Positions 62,080-64,000 of a stretch of 64,000 bases of DNA are shown here, piece after piece; within the stretch, counting starts at the first letter, position 1, and each line of letters begins with the position of its first letter. The notes under the pieces are model-generated. The model did not search any database. It worked only from the letters and a program-made list of their open reading frames with translations, and had not been told where the DNA came from. The stretch comes from Heterostelium multicystogenum. Its lineage: Eukaryota > Evosea > Eumycetozoa > Acytosteliales > Acytosteliaceae. The position numbers were made by a program, and so were the translations under genes. The DNA is taken from assembly GCA_003667245.1 (NCBI GenBank), contig RCNN01000152.1, forward strand, positions 21,758-85,757, read 5' to 3'.

Positions 62080-63788
62080 ATGAAATTGTTATTATTATTA
62101 TTGTTGTTGTTTGTACTTTTTATCTTTATCAAATTCACTCTCACTACTCGATGGAAAAGTAAAAGCAATTTGGAAATGAAAGTGGATCTGTCTATCAATA
62201 TAATACCAGTGTAGATTGTTCACTTGGTTGTCTTTTCTTTGACTCTAGGAATTTGGTTGAATGGTAATTCTCCTAATGATGGATATTCAAATGATTCAAC
62301 AATCATTATCGATTCAACAACCTATAATGGTACAGGTAATCAGCCAGAAATACTCATTCTTGGTACACTTTTATTTGATTTCACATGTGGGAAACTTCAT
62401 TGTAAATGGAGCTGCTGTTAGCTCTCTGAAAATATCATTTGAAACTACCATGAATGGAGGAAACAACTCTTTGTTTTCTGTGGCCAACCAACTTGATATT
62501 ATCGATGGAACTTTTAACTTTTAAGAACATCTTCCTTGTTTGTTCTTCAAGCATCAATTGGACAGAGCAATGACAACAATGGTCTTTTCAAATTTACTTG
62601 TATCCAATGGATCGTCCCTTTTTATTCAAGAGATCAACTCAAGTGGCTTGCTCTCCTTGGATCAGGTTGCAAATGTAACATTTGGATCGAAAAAATAGTA
62701 ATAATACTTCATTCAATCTGATTCAAAGTCTTCAAGTATCTGGAGATGAAGTAATAACTCTCAACCAGGAGACTACTCTTCAAAAATATAATTTATCGAT
62801 CAAATGTAGATTATTCCAACAATATTACCATTATCACCAACAGCAATATTAGGTTCAATTGCACAGACACAGGTGGCTTTAGTCTATCCAATACATCAAT
62901 CATTGTAAATAATAAATCAACCCTTTCATTGATCAACTGTGATAGTTGTGCAAACGAAACAGCTGTCTGTCAAATCCATTGTCTTGGACAGATACCTCAT
63001 CGATTTTTGTCTATGGCCAATTGCATATTGCCACTGGAAGCATATCGGTGCCATTCATTGGTGGAGGTGGCGCACAGTCAATGATCTACATTGCAGACAA
63101 CACTGCAATCACCGCTGGTAATATCACGCTGGAAGGAGGTGCCACTTTATACACAGAGTCGGCCCAATACCACTATTGCTGGCTACATTACGATTGGCAA
63201 TGAAAGTACAATGGTTATCAACAACAAAAGGTGAAGGTGATATCCTTGATATCAATGGACATATCGAAGTGGTCGCCAAGCAAAGTGTCTTTTTCTCTCC
63301 AAATGAGCTCCATCGACTATCCAAAAGTACCTCTTATCAGAGTGGACTCGATGTACATTAATGACAGCACCCTCTATGTCACAATAAACAACCGACGAAG
63401 AATTAGACACCACGTCACTCCAACTGCTGTTGATCAACAGCACTCATGACATTGGCAGCAAGACGATTAATCTATTCAGCAAGGCGACGGTAGTAGTCTA
63501 CCAAAACAAACAAACATGACGACATCAATAAGTACAGTTTTGAAGTTAGGAATGCCGGCTACAATATCTATCTCAAACAAGCAAGCTTAAAGAGAGTTCG
63601 ATGACCTCATGGAAGATCATTTCTCATTGTGCTCATGGTTTGCGTTGCAATCGTTGCTATCATCGTTTCGACGGTACTCATTATCAGAAACAAAAAAGGA
63701 AACAACAGCAATACCAATACAGTGCTGTTATTAACCAAGCTCCGACGATGATGACTCCACCGATGATGAGGAAAAGCAAACCAATTAA
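62080..63788 (+). CDS. Putative type I surface glycoprotein, beta-rich, heavily frameshifted
   Basis: ATG 62080 opens a typical signal peptide ([19 protein letters not shown]). In successive frames come extracellular-looking stretches with many Asn-X-Ser/Thr sites and alternating hydrophobic residues: SIIVNNKSTLSLINC, SMIYIADNTAITAGNITLEG, GYITIGNESTMVINNK, DILDINGHIEVVAKQSVFFS and SMYINDSTLYVTINN. The short strands with turns of Asn and Gly suggest a right-handed beta-helix, though no exact repeat is visible. FLIVLMVCVAIVAIIVSTVL (63626-63685) is a membrane segment, followed by RNKKG and an acidic tail (DDDDSTDDEEKQTN) stopping at 63786-63788. I count at least nine frame changes in 1.7 kb. 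It is probably a cell-surface receptor or adhesion protein; I do not recognise the family. Confidence 0.6.
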
Positions 63789-64000
63789 TTTAATGTAAAG
63801 CAAACCAAATTAAAAACCACGATATTATAATGCTCGTAACTAGTCCTTTTGTACATCCTTGCACTTTACCACATGGTCCTTTATAAAAAAAATAAAAAAA
63901 TTGGAAAAAATCAACAAGAATGTTTCTCCCACTTTTATTTTTAATAAATAGATTAAACCCCAAACTACAAGTTAAAATTAGTTAGTTATCAGTTGTTTGT
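63789..64000. other. Downstream non-coding sequence to window end
   Basis: 212 bp of AT-rich DNA after the surface-protein gene. A-rich tracts lie near 63880-63910; an AATAAA-like TTAATAAATAG near 63941 could be a 3' signal. No coding signal. Confidence 0.35.

Overview
This window is eukaryotic nuclear DNA from a social amoeba (Dictyostelia). The signs are: AT-rich sequence; very AT-rich intergenic DNA full of (AAT)n, poly-A/T and GATA/GATT microsatellites; short introns (about 50-130 nt, GTAAGT/GTATGT donors and TAG/CAG acceptors); Asn-, Gln-, Ser- and Thr-rich low-complexity tracts inside proteins; and a gene set typical of amoebae (DlpA/B/C-type dynamin, FGD-type RhoGEF, GATA factor, CLN3). 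The coding part is less AT-extreme than Dictyostelium discoideum, so a Polysphondylium-, Heterostelium- or Cavenderia-like species is more likely, but I cannot name it. I see no tRNA, rRNA, CRISPR array or transposon.

Layout. 0-5 kb: TMEM86/YhhN-like membrane protein (+, cut by the window edge), RluA-type pseudouridine synthase (-), NUBPL iron-sulphur P-loop ATPase (-). 5-10 kb: MLH3 (+) and a small membrane protein (+). 11.8-18.1 kb: RhoGAP protein (+) and Nup107 (+). 18.2-23.7 kb: a little-elongation-complex subunit 2 (ICE2/NARG2) homologue with an added CCCH zinc finger (-) and an ARC5/Dlp-type dynamin (-). 24.4-28.7 kb: a tentative tiny lysine-rich gene (-) and an unrecognised Ser/Thr/Pro/Lys-rich protein (+). 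29-37.9 kb: double-CDGSH protein (+), uracil-DNA glycosylase (+), FGD-like RhoGEF-PH-FYVE (-), 2-oxoglutarate dioxygenase (-), SSAT-like acetyltransferase (+). 39.7-46.2 kb: S-adenosylmethionine synthetase (+), CLN3 (+), B3GNTL1-like glycosyltransferase (-). 46.2-52.4 kb is a gene desert in front of a GATA transcription factor (+). 53.8-63.8 kb: UBE2E-type ubiquitin-conjugating enzyme (-), methyltransferase-like protein (+), pirin (+), a multi-pass membrane protein (+) and a beta-rich type I surface protein (+).

The genes are unrelated housekeeping and signalling genes, as expected in a compact protist genome. There is no operon and I did not find a convincing new multi-gene system. Convergent neighbours are very tight (about 42 bp between the stops at 1.65 kb and 56 bp at 18.1 kb), while genes with developmental or signalling roles have long upstream regions.

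A striking property is the uneven reading-frame damage. Many genes are interrupted by single-base shifts, often in homopolymers, most densely in the first 3 kb, in MLH3 and in the last 5 kb, while the genes between about 18.2-24 kb and 31-44 kb are clean. Conserved motifs continue in the shifted frames, so I read these as consensus errors rather than pseudogenes. Gene spans below therefore cover the joined frames, and exon edges come from splice signals plus frame continuity.
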